A stretch of DNA of 64,000 bases from Ichthyophis bannanicus. Lineage: Eukaryota > Chordata > Amphibia > Gymnophiona > Ichthyophiidae. Location: positions 903,247,309 to 903,311,308 of the forward strand of contig CM066035.1 of the NCBI GenBank assembly GCA_033557465.1, written 5' to 3'. The notes beneath the pieces were generated by a model. The model searched no databases. It was not told the DNA's origin and saw only the letters and a list, made by a program, of their open reading frames with translations. This document shows, piece after piece, positions 52,431-63,780 of the stretch. Position 1 is the first letter of the stretch. Each line of letters begins with the position of its first letter. The translations under genes were made by a program, and so were the position numbers.

Positions 52431-54019
52431 CCCTGAAGCTGCGAGGGAGTCCTCTGCCTGTGTTGTTGCTAGTGGGCTAAGGTACTAAGATGGCAATTTT
52501 TTAGTCATGAGGAGGGGGCAGTGGCTGTTCCTTGTGACTAGAAACATGATATCGCAACACCTCCCTCCACCAACAGCAGCATGAGAGAAAGACTCCCACG
52601 CTGCTTCACAGGAGAGTTGCCTGAGACCCGTCCTAGATCAATACAAAGAAAAAGGGGCAACCAAGCTGGAATACAACCCTGAGCAAGGAACAAAATGAGG
52701 TTGCATTAAAATAAAGCATCTAAGCACTGTGATTCTCACAAGTCCTTAGGACCTTGAATCAAGAGGCCAGGATGAAAACACAAAAATGGTAGAAGGTGGT
52801 TGACGCTAAGGGGCCTTACTACTATCTGCCACTAACCAGTTAACGTGTTTTAACACACAAGCTTGCCAGCTACAGACTGTTAAAATGCACGTGAACTGGT
52901 ATTTGCATGCTCGTGTGGATGGTAGGTGGGTTAGAGGAGGAGCGGGGGCATGGAGGACACATTAACGCACGAGTGAGGTTCACCTGACGGCACCTCTATG
53001 GGGGTCATTAAGTGCACTCATGCTACTTTGGCACTCATTACGGTAACCAGTCACGTTTTAGCTGCCAGGAGCTAGCAGACACACCCCCAACAGCTAACAC
53101 GAAGGCTTTGCACTTAACATAGGTTGATTACACTCGTTAAATGTGTAACCTTAGCAGTATTTAGTAAAAGACCTCCCTAAATTAGCTTATAAGATTAAGG
53201 AGCAAGTATTAGAAACCTTAAGTGCTCTTTCTGTATATAAAAGTAAAATGGCATCTAGATTTGTATAAGGGATTTTATGCCTATAGGAGGCAACACACAG
53301 AGATATAAAGGAGGTGGGTTCAAAGTGGACCTTAGAGGATTGCGTGTATTGTGTATTTTAGAACTTTTATATATTTACACCTGCTCAAAGTCACGCATGA
53401 TCCCACCATGTGTGACTTTTTCAGATCTGCTCGCCAAGTCTTTTATAAAATATTGCCTGTTTTTACACATGTAGACCTATGCAGCTGTTTAGCCACCTAC
53501 ATTTTCTTCCCAGGCTACAAAATAAATAATAGCTATTAGAAAGCTGAAAGAACATATTTTTCACAAGCTTTGAATACGAGTCTGAATAGACCGCATATTT
53601 GTGGTAGTAAATGCCTTACCGTTCAAAAGGTTGAACAATGTAGAGGATAGGGTCATCAGTTGAACTATGTAATTAGTTTTGCAGATTTTTTTAAAAAGAA
53701 AATCTCAATAATTTGTAGGGATTTTAACCAAGGAAAAGTGATAGAAAGTGGAAATCAGTTGATATGCTGAGTGGAGGGAGAGAGGAAAGGGGAAAATTAA
53801 CAGGCCAAGAGAACATTTTGTACTAGTGGAGGATATGTCATTAACGGATGCGCTTGTAAAATTGACCCAAACCAATTGTGACCAAAATCCTTGCATGACT
53901 TTATTAATCAGAGGACCAAGGAATGGTCTATTAGACAGGCTGTAGGACCCATTTTGAAGATGGTACCAATGCGGGAAATAGGATACCCAACTTGAGACAT
54001 TCACAGTACTCTGAATATT
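52431..54019. other. About 1.6 kb without recognised gene
   Basis: AT-rich. The stretch 53020-53180 is wordy with 'taac' and 'gtgcac' short repeats resembling 39930-40050. No domain or element end recognised. Confidence 0.4.
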
Positions 54020-54300
54020 TTGCCAAAGGTTCTGCTGAACATGGAGCCTTTTGTAAAATGCCTATAAGGATGCCAAGAAATCAATCCATGTGCATTTGCT
54101 GCTGCGTCCAGCAGCAGCAGCCATTTCACAAAGGGACCTGGTCAAAAAATGAGTGACATCGCTCGCGCCTTATCAGGGTCATTTTATTTGTGTATAAATG
54201 GTGGTTTTATACATGTATAAGGGCTTTCATAAAATTAAGCCATGGGACACACACATAAAAGTAGCCATGGTGACAAAACAACACTGACGCTTATGTGATA
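54020..54300. repeat. Dispersed repeat R1, copy 2
   Basis: Matches 40070-40320 as described there: the 'gctgaacatggagccttttg' block and downstream phrases in the same order. Identity is uneven, so it is an old repeat. Confidence 0.6.
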
Positions 54301-54486
54301 CATTTGGAAGTGTGGGTGCAGGATGGGCGGATTCAGAAAGTACACATGGTCTTTATAAAATGTGTGCAGTCACACGGATTGTACATGCGTACAGTTACAG
54401 CAGCTCCTGAAGCTTCAATCTAGCTGCACCTGCTGCCGGTTTACCCCTAGTAGTTTATAAAGACATGTAGGCAAGTCAAATACAAA

Positions 54487-55304
54487 TAGAATGCACAGAA
54501 TCATAAGGAAAGGAATGGAGAATAAAACAAAGGATATTATAATGCCTCTGTATCGTTCCATGGTGCAACCACACTTTGAATATTGTGTGCAATTCTGGTC
54601 GCCATATCTTAAAAAAGATATAGCAGAATTAGAAATGGTACAGAGAAAAGCCACCAAAATGAAAAGATACCCCTATAAGAAGAGGCTTAAGAGGTTGTGG
54701 CTCTTCAATTTGGAAAAGAGATGGCTGAGGGGAGATATGATAGAGGTCTACAAATTAATGAATGGAGTAGAATGGGTAAATGTAGATTGGTTGTTTACTT
54801 CTTCAAAAAGTAGAAAGACTAGGGGACATGAAATGAAGCTACAATGTAGCCCAAAGTAGAAAGACTAGGGGGACATGAAATGAAGCTACAATGTAGCCCA
54901 AAGTAGAGAGACTAGGGGGACATGAAATGAAGCTACAATGTAGCCCAAAGTAGAAAGACTAGGGGGACATGAAATGAAGCTACAATGTAGCTCAAAGTAG
55001 AAAGACTAGGGGGACATGAAATGAAGCTATAATGTAGCTAACTGGAGAAAATATTTTTCCACAACATGTATCAAACTCTGAATTTCGTTACCGGAGGAAG
55101 TAGTAAAAGCTGTTAGTGTAGCTGGGTTTAAAAAAGGTTTGCTGAAGTTCCTGGTGGAAAAGTCCATAGCCATTATTAAAGACGACTGGACATAAGCAAC
55201 GTGGAATCTGTGTAGCTTTTGGGAACCTGATTAAGTACTCGTGACCTGGATTGGCCACTGCTGGAAACAGGATACTGGGCTTGATGGACCTTGGTCTGAC
55301 CCAG
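54487..55304 (+). mobile_element. CR1-B 3' part with an internal tandem expansion
   Basis: Starts at NRMHRIIRKGMENKTKDI, then PHFEYCVQFWSPYLKKDI, RGDMIEVYKLMNG; then a 47-bp tandem array; then the CR1-B 3' region ('tggccactgctggaaacagg', 'ggaccttggtctgacccag') ending near 55304. 5'-truncated. The frame is open to 54859 and then lost in the array. Confidence 0.85.
54809..55040 (+). repeat. 47-bp tandem array inside CR1-B coding region (about 5 units)
   Basis: Units begin at 54809 (46 bp), 54855, 54902, 54949 and 54996. They differ by single bases only. Other CR1-B copies (5338-5384) have one unit. The array therefore arose after insertion or in the source copy. Confidence 0.92.
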
Positions 55305-55581
55305 TCAATTAAGGAGTCGAGTGAAAGATTTCATTTAAAAAAATTGTCAAAGTTGGGTTAGGTAGCAGAGAGGCAGCTACAGTTGCCCTCTCAATCACAG
55401 CTGGAAACCTCGGGTCCAGTCGATAATTATGTACACCTCTGAGCATGTTCAAATACTAACAGGGAAATTTTGTGCAATATTCATGTATTGGCATTATAAA
55501 ATGGGAAATACATGTATAGTGTTTGGTGCTGCTCAGAACATATCCCCTTAAAATCTATACGTCCTGCAGCAGCTACTACTT
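55305..55581. other. No gene recognised
   Basis: Short unassigned spacer. Confidence 0.4.
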
Positions 55582-55589
55582 GTAAATCG

Positions 55590-55760
55590 CAGACCTGGAT
55601 TTAGGAGTAGACAACATGGGCAACAGCCTCAGGCATCAAATTTAAAGGTAAAAAATACCTGGGCTAAATCCTGATTCTATGATATCTGTGGAAGAAACCT
55701 CCTCTTCCCACCGCTCTCTTCTTCTTGCCTAAGGACATCAATATCTTAAATCCAACCCTG
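55590..55760. mobile_element. 171-bp hAT-like MITE
   Basis: Ends 'cagacctggattta' and, reversed, 'cagggttggattta' form terminal inverted repeats with about two mismatches. Flanking 8-mers 'gtaaatcg' (55582-55589) and 'gtaaatag' (55761-55768) match at 7 of 8, the hAT duplication length. Non-coding, non-autonomous. Confidence 0.82.
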
Positions 55761-55804
55761 GTAAATAGCGACATTGGAAACTCCCCATTTACCATTCTAA
55801 AATG

Positions 55805-56037
55805 ACCTCCTAAGAATGTTAGTGGAGTGGAGAAGCCTAACACCCAGAAGATAGGGATTTGAGTCCCACTGGCACACCTTGGGCAAGTCACCTTACCCTT
55901 CCTCGCCTCGGAAGAAAAGGCCTGGTAACCTACTTCTGGTCATACCTTGCCAAGAAAAGCCAGGGGCTGCTGGGTCACCAGGAATCAGCACTGACTTGAC
56001 AGCACTTCAAAAAAAAAAAAAAGAAAAAAAGAATGAT
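55805..56037 (+). mobile_element. tRNA-type SINE, 3' part, with A-rich tail
   Basis: 'ggatttgagtcccactggca' near 55855 resembles a box B-containing tRNA-like part, followed by a 'cttgggcaagtcaccttacc' block common to vertebrate tRNA-derived SINEs. It ends in an A-rich tail (56011-56037). The 5' end is not clear. Confidence 0.6.
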
Positions 56038-56040
56038 CAT

Positions 56041-56735
56041 ATTTATTTATTTAATTAATTAATTAAACGTTTCTTATATACAGCCCCTTCCATCGATCAG
56101 GGGCAGTTTACATTGAACAATATTCCATAAACTTGGTTACAGAGAACATTTCAAACTATAAAACAATAATCTATATATAAATCAACTAAGCATTTATAAA
56201 GAAGTATCTTGGAAGTTGAATCCGAACTATACATAGGATATATTGACATCCGAGCAGGTTATGGAGGTATATTCATGCCAGGGGGGAGGGGGATCATAGA
56301 TGGTGATGAGGGTGGAGGGGTAGGGGAATTAGAAGAGTTGTGAGTAACATTTTGTATTTTACTCTGGAAGCACTGGGGAGCCAATGGAGGCTATAGAGTA
56401 TTGGGATGATATGGTCAGTGAGGCTTGCTTTGGCAATAATCCTAGCAGTTACGTTTTGTGCGAGTTGAAGCATGTGGAGTGTCTTTTTAGGTTGACCCTG
56501 TAAGAAGCTGTTGCAGTAGTCCAAGTGAGGGGTAATCAGAGCTTGAACTACTGCTCTGAAGTCATCTGTTTCCAGGATTGGTCGGAGATGCTGTATGGTT
56601 TTTAATTTAAAGAATATTGTCCTAGCAGTTTCTTTGACTCGTGACGTCATAGTTAGTGCTCTGTCGATAATGACACCTAGGTACTTTACCTACTGTTTGA
56701 CTGGCAGCTCGATATTATGAATAATAAACTAGTGC
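56041..56735 (-). pseudogene. L2-like C-terminal fragment, minus strand
   Basis: From 56735 downward: VIIDRALTMTSRVKETARTI, LRPILETDDFRAVVQALITP, HLDYCNSFLQGQPKKTLHML and SLHWLPSASRVKYKML, then a 3' UTR and reversed (aaat)n tail at 56041-56070. Same family as the intact ORF, 5'-truncated. Confidence 0.85.
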
Positions 56736-57088
56736 TTCCCAAACATTTATCCAATATGACCCCATTTTAACACTTAAGGACTTATGTGACCTTCCAGATA
56801 ATAATGAAAATAAAATAGCAGACTTCCTCTTCCCTCCATTTATCCAAAGCATGAAGGCATCAGTGGTGGCAACAGTAGCAGCAGTCAGCATAGGGCTGTG
56901 TATTTCAGTGGGCTCTCAGAGACCCTGTTCTTCTGTCTTGACATTCCAGTTTAATAGGAAGTCTACCCAAGAGGTCACGAGATGCAGTGAGCCGAGTAAG
57001 ATGTGTTGATCTCGGCTCTGGGGCTTCCCGCCTGAACCCGCTGCACATTTCTTAAATTTGTCTCCCTAATCACTGCCACTCCTGAGCC
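56736..57088. other. No gene recognised
   Basis: 'agtgcttcccaaacatttat' at 56732 resembles the start of some hAT MITEs, but I found no matching right end. Otherwise unassigned. Confidence 0.35.
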
Positions 57089-57110
57089 GTGGGATCCACA
57101 ACTACAAGCT

Positions 57111-58110
57111 ATGTCCACCACTTACTTTGGAACAGTCTGGCTGTGGATAGCGGTGAAGGTAGCCCGCCGAGACAAAACTCGCATGCAGGAAACCAAGATG
57201 GCCGCTATATTGCCTGCTCCCTTACAGGGAGCGGACAGTTCGTACATGGTAACAGAGGTACCCCTGGTGGTGGTGAAAACTTTAGAGGAGCAGTTTCAGG
57301 CTCTGATGGACCAAATGACCCCAGTGGCCCTAGCAGTCACCGACTTTAATGGCCGCATCACACAAGTGGAACAGCAGGTCTCAAATGCAGAGAACACTCA
57401 GCTTTCCCAGGCAACTGACATCAAATGCTTGGAAGAACTGATTTGCCAGCACAAGGAAAAAAATCGATGACCTCGAAAATAGAGGGTGATGGAAGGATCT
57501 TAAGATTTATAGGCTGGAGGGACTGGGGTTTCTAGTCCCAGAGGTGCTCCTTGTGGCCTTGGGGCAAGCCACTTAACCCTCTGTTGCCTCAGGTACATAG
57601 CATAGATTGTGAGCCCTTTGGGACAAGGGAAATATATACCATACCTAAATGTACACTGCTTTGACCCCGTGAATAGCGGTATATAAGCATTGCTAAATAA
57701 ATAAATAAATTGCAGAGACTGTATAAGATGCTGAGTTGAAGGTGTTCCTTAAGACATGTCTCCCTCTTAACTTACAACTGGGGGAACAGATGGGCAAAAT
57801 ACAACTGGAAAGGGTTCACCGGCTCGGCCCATACTGAGACAACAACCCTTGGCCTTGGATGGTGCTGGTGTGCTTCCACGACTTTGCTCAGAAGGACGTG
57901 GTTGTGCGGGTAGCTTGAGGACAGCGAAGCAACAACATAACAGGCAACGTTGGCATCTTGATTTTTCAAGATTACTCTGTGGCCCTGAGCTGCCGTTGCC
58001 AGGAGTACTCCCCACTCTGCAAACAACTAATGGCAAGCAATATATGATTCTCTCTGCTCTACCCTGCAAAGATGCACATTGACTATCAAGGACAAACCCG
58101 GCTATACACT
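57111..58110 (+). pseudogene. L1-D ORF1, interrupted by a SINE
   Basis: Left part: EVPLVVVKTLEEQFQALMDQ, then ITQVEQQVSNAENTQLSQAT and a coiled-coil style KCLEELICQHKEK, then DDLENRG just before the SINE. Right part: GKIQLERVHRLGP, VLVCFHDFAQKDVVVRVA, IFQDYSVALS, EYSPLCKQLMA, LLYPAKMHIDYQGQTRLYTS. This follows the Tx1/L1 ORF1 layout (coiled coil, RRM-like, C-terminal domain). Stops and frame changes disable it. Confidence 0.75.
57487..57713 (+). mobile_element. tRNA-type SINE with L2-like 3' tail, inserted in L1-D ORF1
   Basis: Contains 'ggggtttctagtcccagagg' (box B-like), 'ggggcaagccacttaaccct', 'agattgtgagccctttggga', then a 3' end 'gtacactgctttgaccccgt', 'gcggtatataagc' and (aaat)n. That last part is the tail of the L2-like LINEs here, as expected for a SINE mobilised by an L2-like reverse transcriptase. 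The 5' end is worn. Confidence 0.75.
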
Positions 58111-58879
58111 AGCCTCTAGGAAGTCCAACAATTTCTAAACACTCTCCCACCGGACCCATGAGGCTAACAGGAACCTTGGAGCAACACAGGACCTAATGAA
58201 ATGGAAGTTAGAACTTGTACATGTACAACTACGGCCCACAATGATTGGCGAATGAAAAAAGAAACTGCCAGAGGACCTGGGAGGTAATGGGCTTGATGGG
58301 GTTCTGGCACCCTGAATTGCCTTCGTCCTGCTAGGATCCTACTAGACAACACAGAGCAGGCACTTTGCTGGCGGGCGGCCTACTAGTCGAGCAGTGGATC
58401 TCCCTCTTAAGTCATACTCAGTTGTATATTGGGGAGGGGCAGTTATATAATTTGGGTTGTTTTGTTGCTAGGTTAATTATAATAACTGATAGTATCTATG
58501 ACAAGATGACTTTGGGGGTATTACCCATCTCGGCTGAAAAATTGCTTTGTTTTGCAGTTCTTTTTTCTTTTCTTCTTCTTCTTTTATGAACCACTGCTTA
58601 TATAAGGGAATATTCAGTGAACAGTGGAGTAAAGGCTACACTTATTTATTAGTTTATGGTAGGATGAGGGTGCGGTTGATAATGGGATCACCGGGGGAGC
58701 AGGTAGGTCCCTTAGGTGGGGTTAGTGTATGAATGAGGGAAGTCACATGGGGCATAGCAGCGGGGGAGGGGTATGGATGTCAGTACATGTAGAGCAGGGA
58801 CCTTAGTCTAGATTAAGACACCTACATAGGGGGAGAACGTTCATAAGAGAAGCACTTAACCCTCCATAGCCCATGTTCC
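58111..58879 (+). other. L1-D spacer between ORF1 and ORF2, first part
   Basis: No protein motif. The position between ORF1 and ORF2 fits an inter-ORF region. Confidence 0.4.
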
Positions 58880-59014
58880 CTGTAAAATAGTTATCTCCAA
58901 GTTATAATGCCCTGTTCAATGTAATTTCAGTTTGTTCAATGTAAACCGCACTGATGCAGAATAGCGCGGTATATAAGAGAATATACATAAATAAATAAAT
59001 AAAATAAATAAATA
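58880..59014 (+). repeat. L2-like 3' tail in the L1-D spacer
   Basis: 'gttcaatgtaaaccgcactg', 'gcgcggtatataag', (aaat)n ending at 59014. Short 5'-truncated L2-like end or a SINE tail. Confidence 0.75.
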
Positions 59015-59339
59015 TACCTCCTGGAGAGATGGGTCTAGTCCGGGAAGGCTTCAGATAAACCTGATAGGGGTTAAGCTATGAACCAGGATGGGTAAGGGGA
59101 GGGAGAGAAAGGGGGGAGACTTAGAGGGGGAGGGAGGAAAGGTGGAAAGGGGCCCACATTAGCACCATCAAGAGTATTCAAGGAAAGGGTGGGAGGGGAT
59201 CTTATATCATGGGTTTCGGCTTACACCATGGGGTGGGTATTTTTCTCTATAGGTGGTCAAGCTTGAAGGAGGGTGGTCTAGGTTGGGGGACTACCCTCAC
59301 TGAAACGCAATATCTCTGTAATAGAAGATCTTGGAATGT
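59015..59339 (+). other. L1-D spacer between ORF1 and ORF2, second part
   Basis: G-rich, no coding motif. Confidence 0.4.
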
Positions 59340-60120
59340 GGGGGTAACATGAGCCGAAATGTGACTCTTATAATATCCTGGAATGTTTATGGCATTAGTT
59401 GTCCACTTAAGTGCCATAAGGTGCTACGCGCTTTGAGAGATAAATATGCTGATGTCGCAATGCTCCAGAAAACACACATGTGAACGGCAGAACATGATAA
59501 ACTACAATGCTGAAGTGTATGGGGTATCATCTGGCTCCAAACAAGTCGGGGGTGGCCATTTTAGTTTTAAAAAATCCCTTAAATTGCAATGTGAACAGGT
59601 GGTATGGGACACCGGAGGATGCTACCTCATCTTGGTGGAACACCTTTAAGGCCTCCCAGTCATTAGGGAACATCAATGTACCCAACCGATTTGAATGTGA
59701 ATTTTCTGATGTGCTGGTGCAGAGCATGACAGTTCAGGATGACAGAGAGGTCATTTTGGGGGGCGATTACAACTGTGTGCTTGACCCTTCTTTGGATCAG
59801 TCTCTGGGCGGTATGGATTGAGCTCTTGGGCAGTATGGATCGAGTCACTACATTCTGGGACTATGTGCCAGTGAAGATTTGATTGATATATGGCATATCC
59901 TGCATCCCAGGGAGAGCAACTATTCTCACATGTCCCTCGCTCATGGGACGTGGTCCCATATTAACCATGTCTTGATGTCCCAAAGGCTCTTAAACCGGGC
60001 CGAGGATGCGCAGATTGGTAATATACAAATCTCTGACCATGCCATGGTGTGGGTGGACATGCAAATGTCCACAGCACCATACTTTGGGAGGCAGTAGCGG
60101 TTCCCTTTCCGGCTCAAAGG
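59340..60120 (+). pseudogene. L1-D ORF2, endonuclease part
   Basis: Blocks: VTLIISWNVYGISCPLK, DKYADVAMLQKTHM (QETHL-type with E changed to K, so the catalytic glutamate is lost), SWWNTFKASQSLGN, VILGGDYNCVLDPSLDQSLG (GDFN block as GDYN), and ISDHAMVWVD near 60030 (SDH block). APE-type endonuclease of the L1 group. Several frame changes. Confidence 0.78.
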
Positions 60121-62590
60121 GGATGATGACCGTGCAATTCCTACGGGAGCAATGGGATCTCTTTGTGACTACCAATGCTGCCCACAGCAATGGGAGACTG
60201 CTAAGGCTTATCTCCGCGGAGTTCTAATTGGGTATGTTAGTCGTAAGAATAAAGAGAATAACCGTAAACTGGTTGAGTGGAGCCAGCAATTATGTGAACT
60301 GCGGAGGCGTCTAGGATGGCAAGACACAGAGGCAAGCAGAACAGCTTACTTGGCCCTTCAGAGCCAATTAAATACCTTGATTCATGCTAGGGCAAAGCAC
60401 TCCATGCTTCATTACCGCTACACCGATTGTTGTCTGCACGTGTCAAGGCCATGGAGGGTCCTAGGATGGTGCCTGCTGTTCAGACAGGGGATGGACGTGT
60501 TCGTACAACACAAGAGGAGGTGGAAGCTGCCTTTCTGGACTTTTATCGGGAACTCTACTCCTTGGATGCTTGAGATGGTCAAGGAGTGATACTTATATGC
60601 AACAATGAGTCTCCCTAGGCTCACGCTTACTCAAAGGGCCCAGTTAAATGCCGAATTTACCCCTCGGGAAATCCAACAAGTGATCAAGGGTCTGAAGTCA
60701 CCGCGGGCTCCAGGACTGGATGGATTCAGCGCAGAATTCTATCACATTTTGGGTGATAAGATCTGTCTTCCACTGTCAGAGCTTTATGCACAACTAGCTA
60801 GCTTTATGCACAACTAGCAATACTACTCACTTTCAAGGTCCTGCATACAATGTCAGCAACTTCGCTCTCAGAACTGATTCAAAGAACACCAGAGACTAGA
60901 ACCAGGAGAACATGCATGGTAAACTCCCTCATAACTCCATCAACGGTAAGGACCTGTACCCAGTCAACAAAGATCCGCACCTTTTCTCTATATGCACCAA
61001 CCCAATGGAATGCCCTACCCCCAATAATACGTGCTATCCTGAATCTCACAACCTTTAGGAAGGCATTGAAGACTTATCTCTTCCAACTAACGTACAACCA
61101 ACCACCCTAGACTAGCCACACAAATGGAAACAGCCCATCACTGCGAATATGCTCCAGTAATTGTTTATATGTTCCTAATTACAAATTCTGTAATGTAAAC
61201 ATGTCCCTAGTTTGATCTCAGATGTAAACTCCTGTTATGTAAATATGTCCCTAGTTATACCTCAGAGGAAAACTCCTGCAATGTAAATTTGTTCCTAGTT
61301 ATACCCCAGATGTAAACGCCTGTAATGTAAATATGTTTCTAGTTTCACCTCAGATGTAAACCATGTTAGATTGTAAACCATGTAAACCATATAATCTAAT
61401 TACTATGTTATCTGTAAGTGTTATTTGTAACACACATTCATATGTTTCATGTAAACCGCACTGATCTGTAATAGCGTGGTATATAAAAACAAATAAATAA
61501 ATAAATAAAAATAGCTATACTGCAGCCCTTCCCATACCATAGTAATGAAACCTTGATTACGCTGATCCCCAAGTCGGGCTGGGACCCTTAACACCTAGCT
61601 CCTATCAGCCCATCTCTGTATTAAACATACACCTTAAGATTATGGTCAAGATTTTGACAGAACACTTAGCCCCCTTGATGCCCACTCTTATCCACCCATT
61701 GCAAGTGGGGTTTGTGAAAGGCCGGCAAGCAGTGGGAAGCATTCAACAAATTTTCGCTACCCAACACTACTATGTTGCCATGAAGATTCCATCCTTGCTC
61801 ATCAGTTTTGACGCCAAAAAGGCTTTTGATAGAGTGGGCTGGCGATATATTTTCATAGTACTAGAACACTTGGAATTCGAGGGTCTCTTCTTGCAAGCCG
61901 TCTGCACGCTGTATGCTGATCCCTGCATAAGAATCCTGATTAATGGTAGGCAAACAGAGAGATTCCTGCTGTGATGAGGCACCCGAGAGGGTTGCCCTTT
62001 ATCTCCCTTTCTATTTTTACTTACTCTCAAGCCACTACTGTTCCACATATGAGATAACCCAGCTATTTTGAGAGTCCGTATGGGTAGCTATGAATCCAAA
62101 TTCTTGGCCTTTGTGGACGACCTGCTGGTCCGTCGTACTGAGCCAGCTGGCTCCTTGAGTGCTCTTCTCATCGAAATCGATAGGCTTGGAGTCTTTTCTG
62201 GCTACAAACTTAATCTAGATAAATCAGAAGTGATGGCAATTGGGGGTTCAACACGAATGACATGGCAGGGAATATTTCCGCTCAAATGGGCACAAACTTC
62301 ATTCTGGTACTTGGGGGTTACTATACCAGTGGCCTTAGGAGATCTATATAGCTCTAATGTGGGGTCCCTAGTGGCACAGACTGCACAGCTCTTGGGAAGA
62401 CAGCAGGATCTTTCCATATCACTGGGAAGCAGGATAGCCCTATTTAAGATGTCACTGTTTCCGAAATGGCTCTATATGTTCAAGATGCTGCCGGTCTGGC
62501 TATTGCTTAAAGATTTTGCTAAACTGGAACACCTGATCTCTAATTTTTTTGTAGCAAGGGAAATGTGCACGAATAACATTACAGTCCCTT
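60121..62590 (+). pseudogene. L1-D ORF2, reverse transcriptase part
   Basis: 60605-60814: FTPREIQQVIKGLKSPRAPG, LDGFSAEFYHILGDK. After the L2-like insertion: SYQPISVLNIHLKIMVKILT, LIHPLQVGFVKGRQAVGSIQ, LISFDAKKAFDRVGWRYIFI (catalytic Asp), then a break near 61975 with REGCPLSPFLFLLTLK-type wording, and FLAFVDDLLV (FADD as FVDD) near 62090. Then KLNLDKSEVMAIGGS, FPLKWAQTSFWYLGVTIP and LISNFFVAREM. Typical L1 order. Inactivated by stops. Confidence 0.85.
60825..61511 (+). pseudogene. L2-like C-terminal fragment inserted in L1-D
   Basis: Reads ILLTFKVLHTMSATSLSELI, TFSLYAPTQWNALPPIIRAI and RKALKTYLFQL to the stop near 61108. A 3' UTR with repeated 'tgtaaa' blocks follows (61190-61370), then the tail 'gtaaaccgcactgatctgta' and (aaat)n. 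A 10-bp near-duplicate 'tagcaatact'/'tagctatact' (60815-60824 and 61512-61521) looks like the target duplication. 5'-truncated. Confidence 0.85.
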
Positions 62591-62599
62591 AAGGGACCA

Positions 62600-63780
62600 T
62601 GGCATTGGGGTGGACTGGGGGTGCCGGACCTCTGGGCCTATAACCTAGCATGTTTGTTGCGTCACTTGAAGGACTGGATCTTTGATACAGAGGAATATAC
62701 ACATTTGAGATGCGACTGAGCCCTGGTTGCACTGGCTACATTATGCTATGTACTGCTTGCACCCCTGAGCAAGCTGGCCCCCCAGGTGAGGAGTTCCTAC
62801 ACTGTCCATGCGGTTCAGCAAGTCTGGTGCTGGATCTGTCGTCGCCTTGATCACTCCTATTTACAATCGGTTTACCTACCACTGTATGCCAATCCTGACT
62901 TCCTGCCTGGGATGTCCTCCTCTCACCTTTGTCAGTGGTGGTACAAGGGGATTCTGTCCCTAGACCAAATTCTGGCTGAAGATGGGGAGATCCTATCGTT
63001 TGAGGAACTCCGAGCACAGTTTGATCTGGGAAGAGGGAACTTCTTTCCTACTACCAACTTAGAAGTTACATTCAGGGCTTAGACAAGGGAAACTTATCTA
63101 GTGAGTTCTGTACTGAATATGAGGACTTCTTTCTCTGTGAGGACTCAGGCTGGATACGGGTAGCTAGAGTACAATCTTCATTTGCGACCCATACTTCGCG
63201 AACCTCTTACCACCACTTAGTCGAAATGTGGAACGCTGATTTTGGCACGAATCTCACAGGTGAAGCTGTATGGAAACTTATTGGTGGGATCCCAAGGTTT
63301 ATGGCTATGGTCTCCGTACGGGATATGGAATACTGCCTAATCAGGAGGGCTTATCTCTCACCGGGTCGGCTGTGCGTGATTGAATATAGTGGGTGGACTC
63401 GCTGCCCTAAATGCAATGAGGAGGAAGCCCCCTTAGTCCATCTATTGTGGTCCTGCCCGTTCATACAAGCATACTAGCATCAGATCCATTCCTTTGCTGA
63501 GACGGTTCTTGACCAGAGATGGAGATTGACACCGCAATCCGCCCTTCTCCGTGTATTGGAGGGGGTAGAGGTCGCGGGCCGTGGCCGACGGCACGGATTG
63601 AAGCTGGCGTGGACCCTAGCCTCACGAGTTATTCTCATGGGCTGGAGAAGCGCTGATCCCTCAAGTTACTGGCAATGGCGGAATGCTCTGCACTGACACA
63701 TGCAAATCAATAAATTATGGACCAAGGCTGAACGCCGGCAGATACCCCAATTTCATGAAGTGCGGGGATGACTATGTGCA
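62600..63780 (+). pseudogene. L1-D ORF2, C-terminal part
   Basis: WGGLGVPDLWAYNLACLLRH (worn), SSHLCQWWYKGILSLDQIL, FEELRAQFDLGRGNFF, MEYCLIRRAYLSPGRL, RCPKCNEEEAPLVHLLWSCP (the L1 C-terminal Cys/His cluster, C-x2-C-x8-H-x4-C), then after a stop RWRLTPQSALLRVLEGVEVA and WQWRNALH. The layout is parallel to L1-A and L1-B. Confidence 0.82.

Noticed and set aside
54809..55040. CRISPR-like array of 47-bp units
   Set aside because: Whole units repeat with no spacers and lie inside CR1 coding sequence.
56732..57088. hAT MITE beginning 'agtgcttcccaaac'
   Set aside because: No matching right terminus or 8-bp duplication found.
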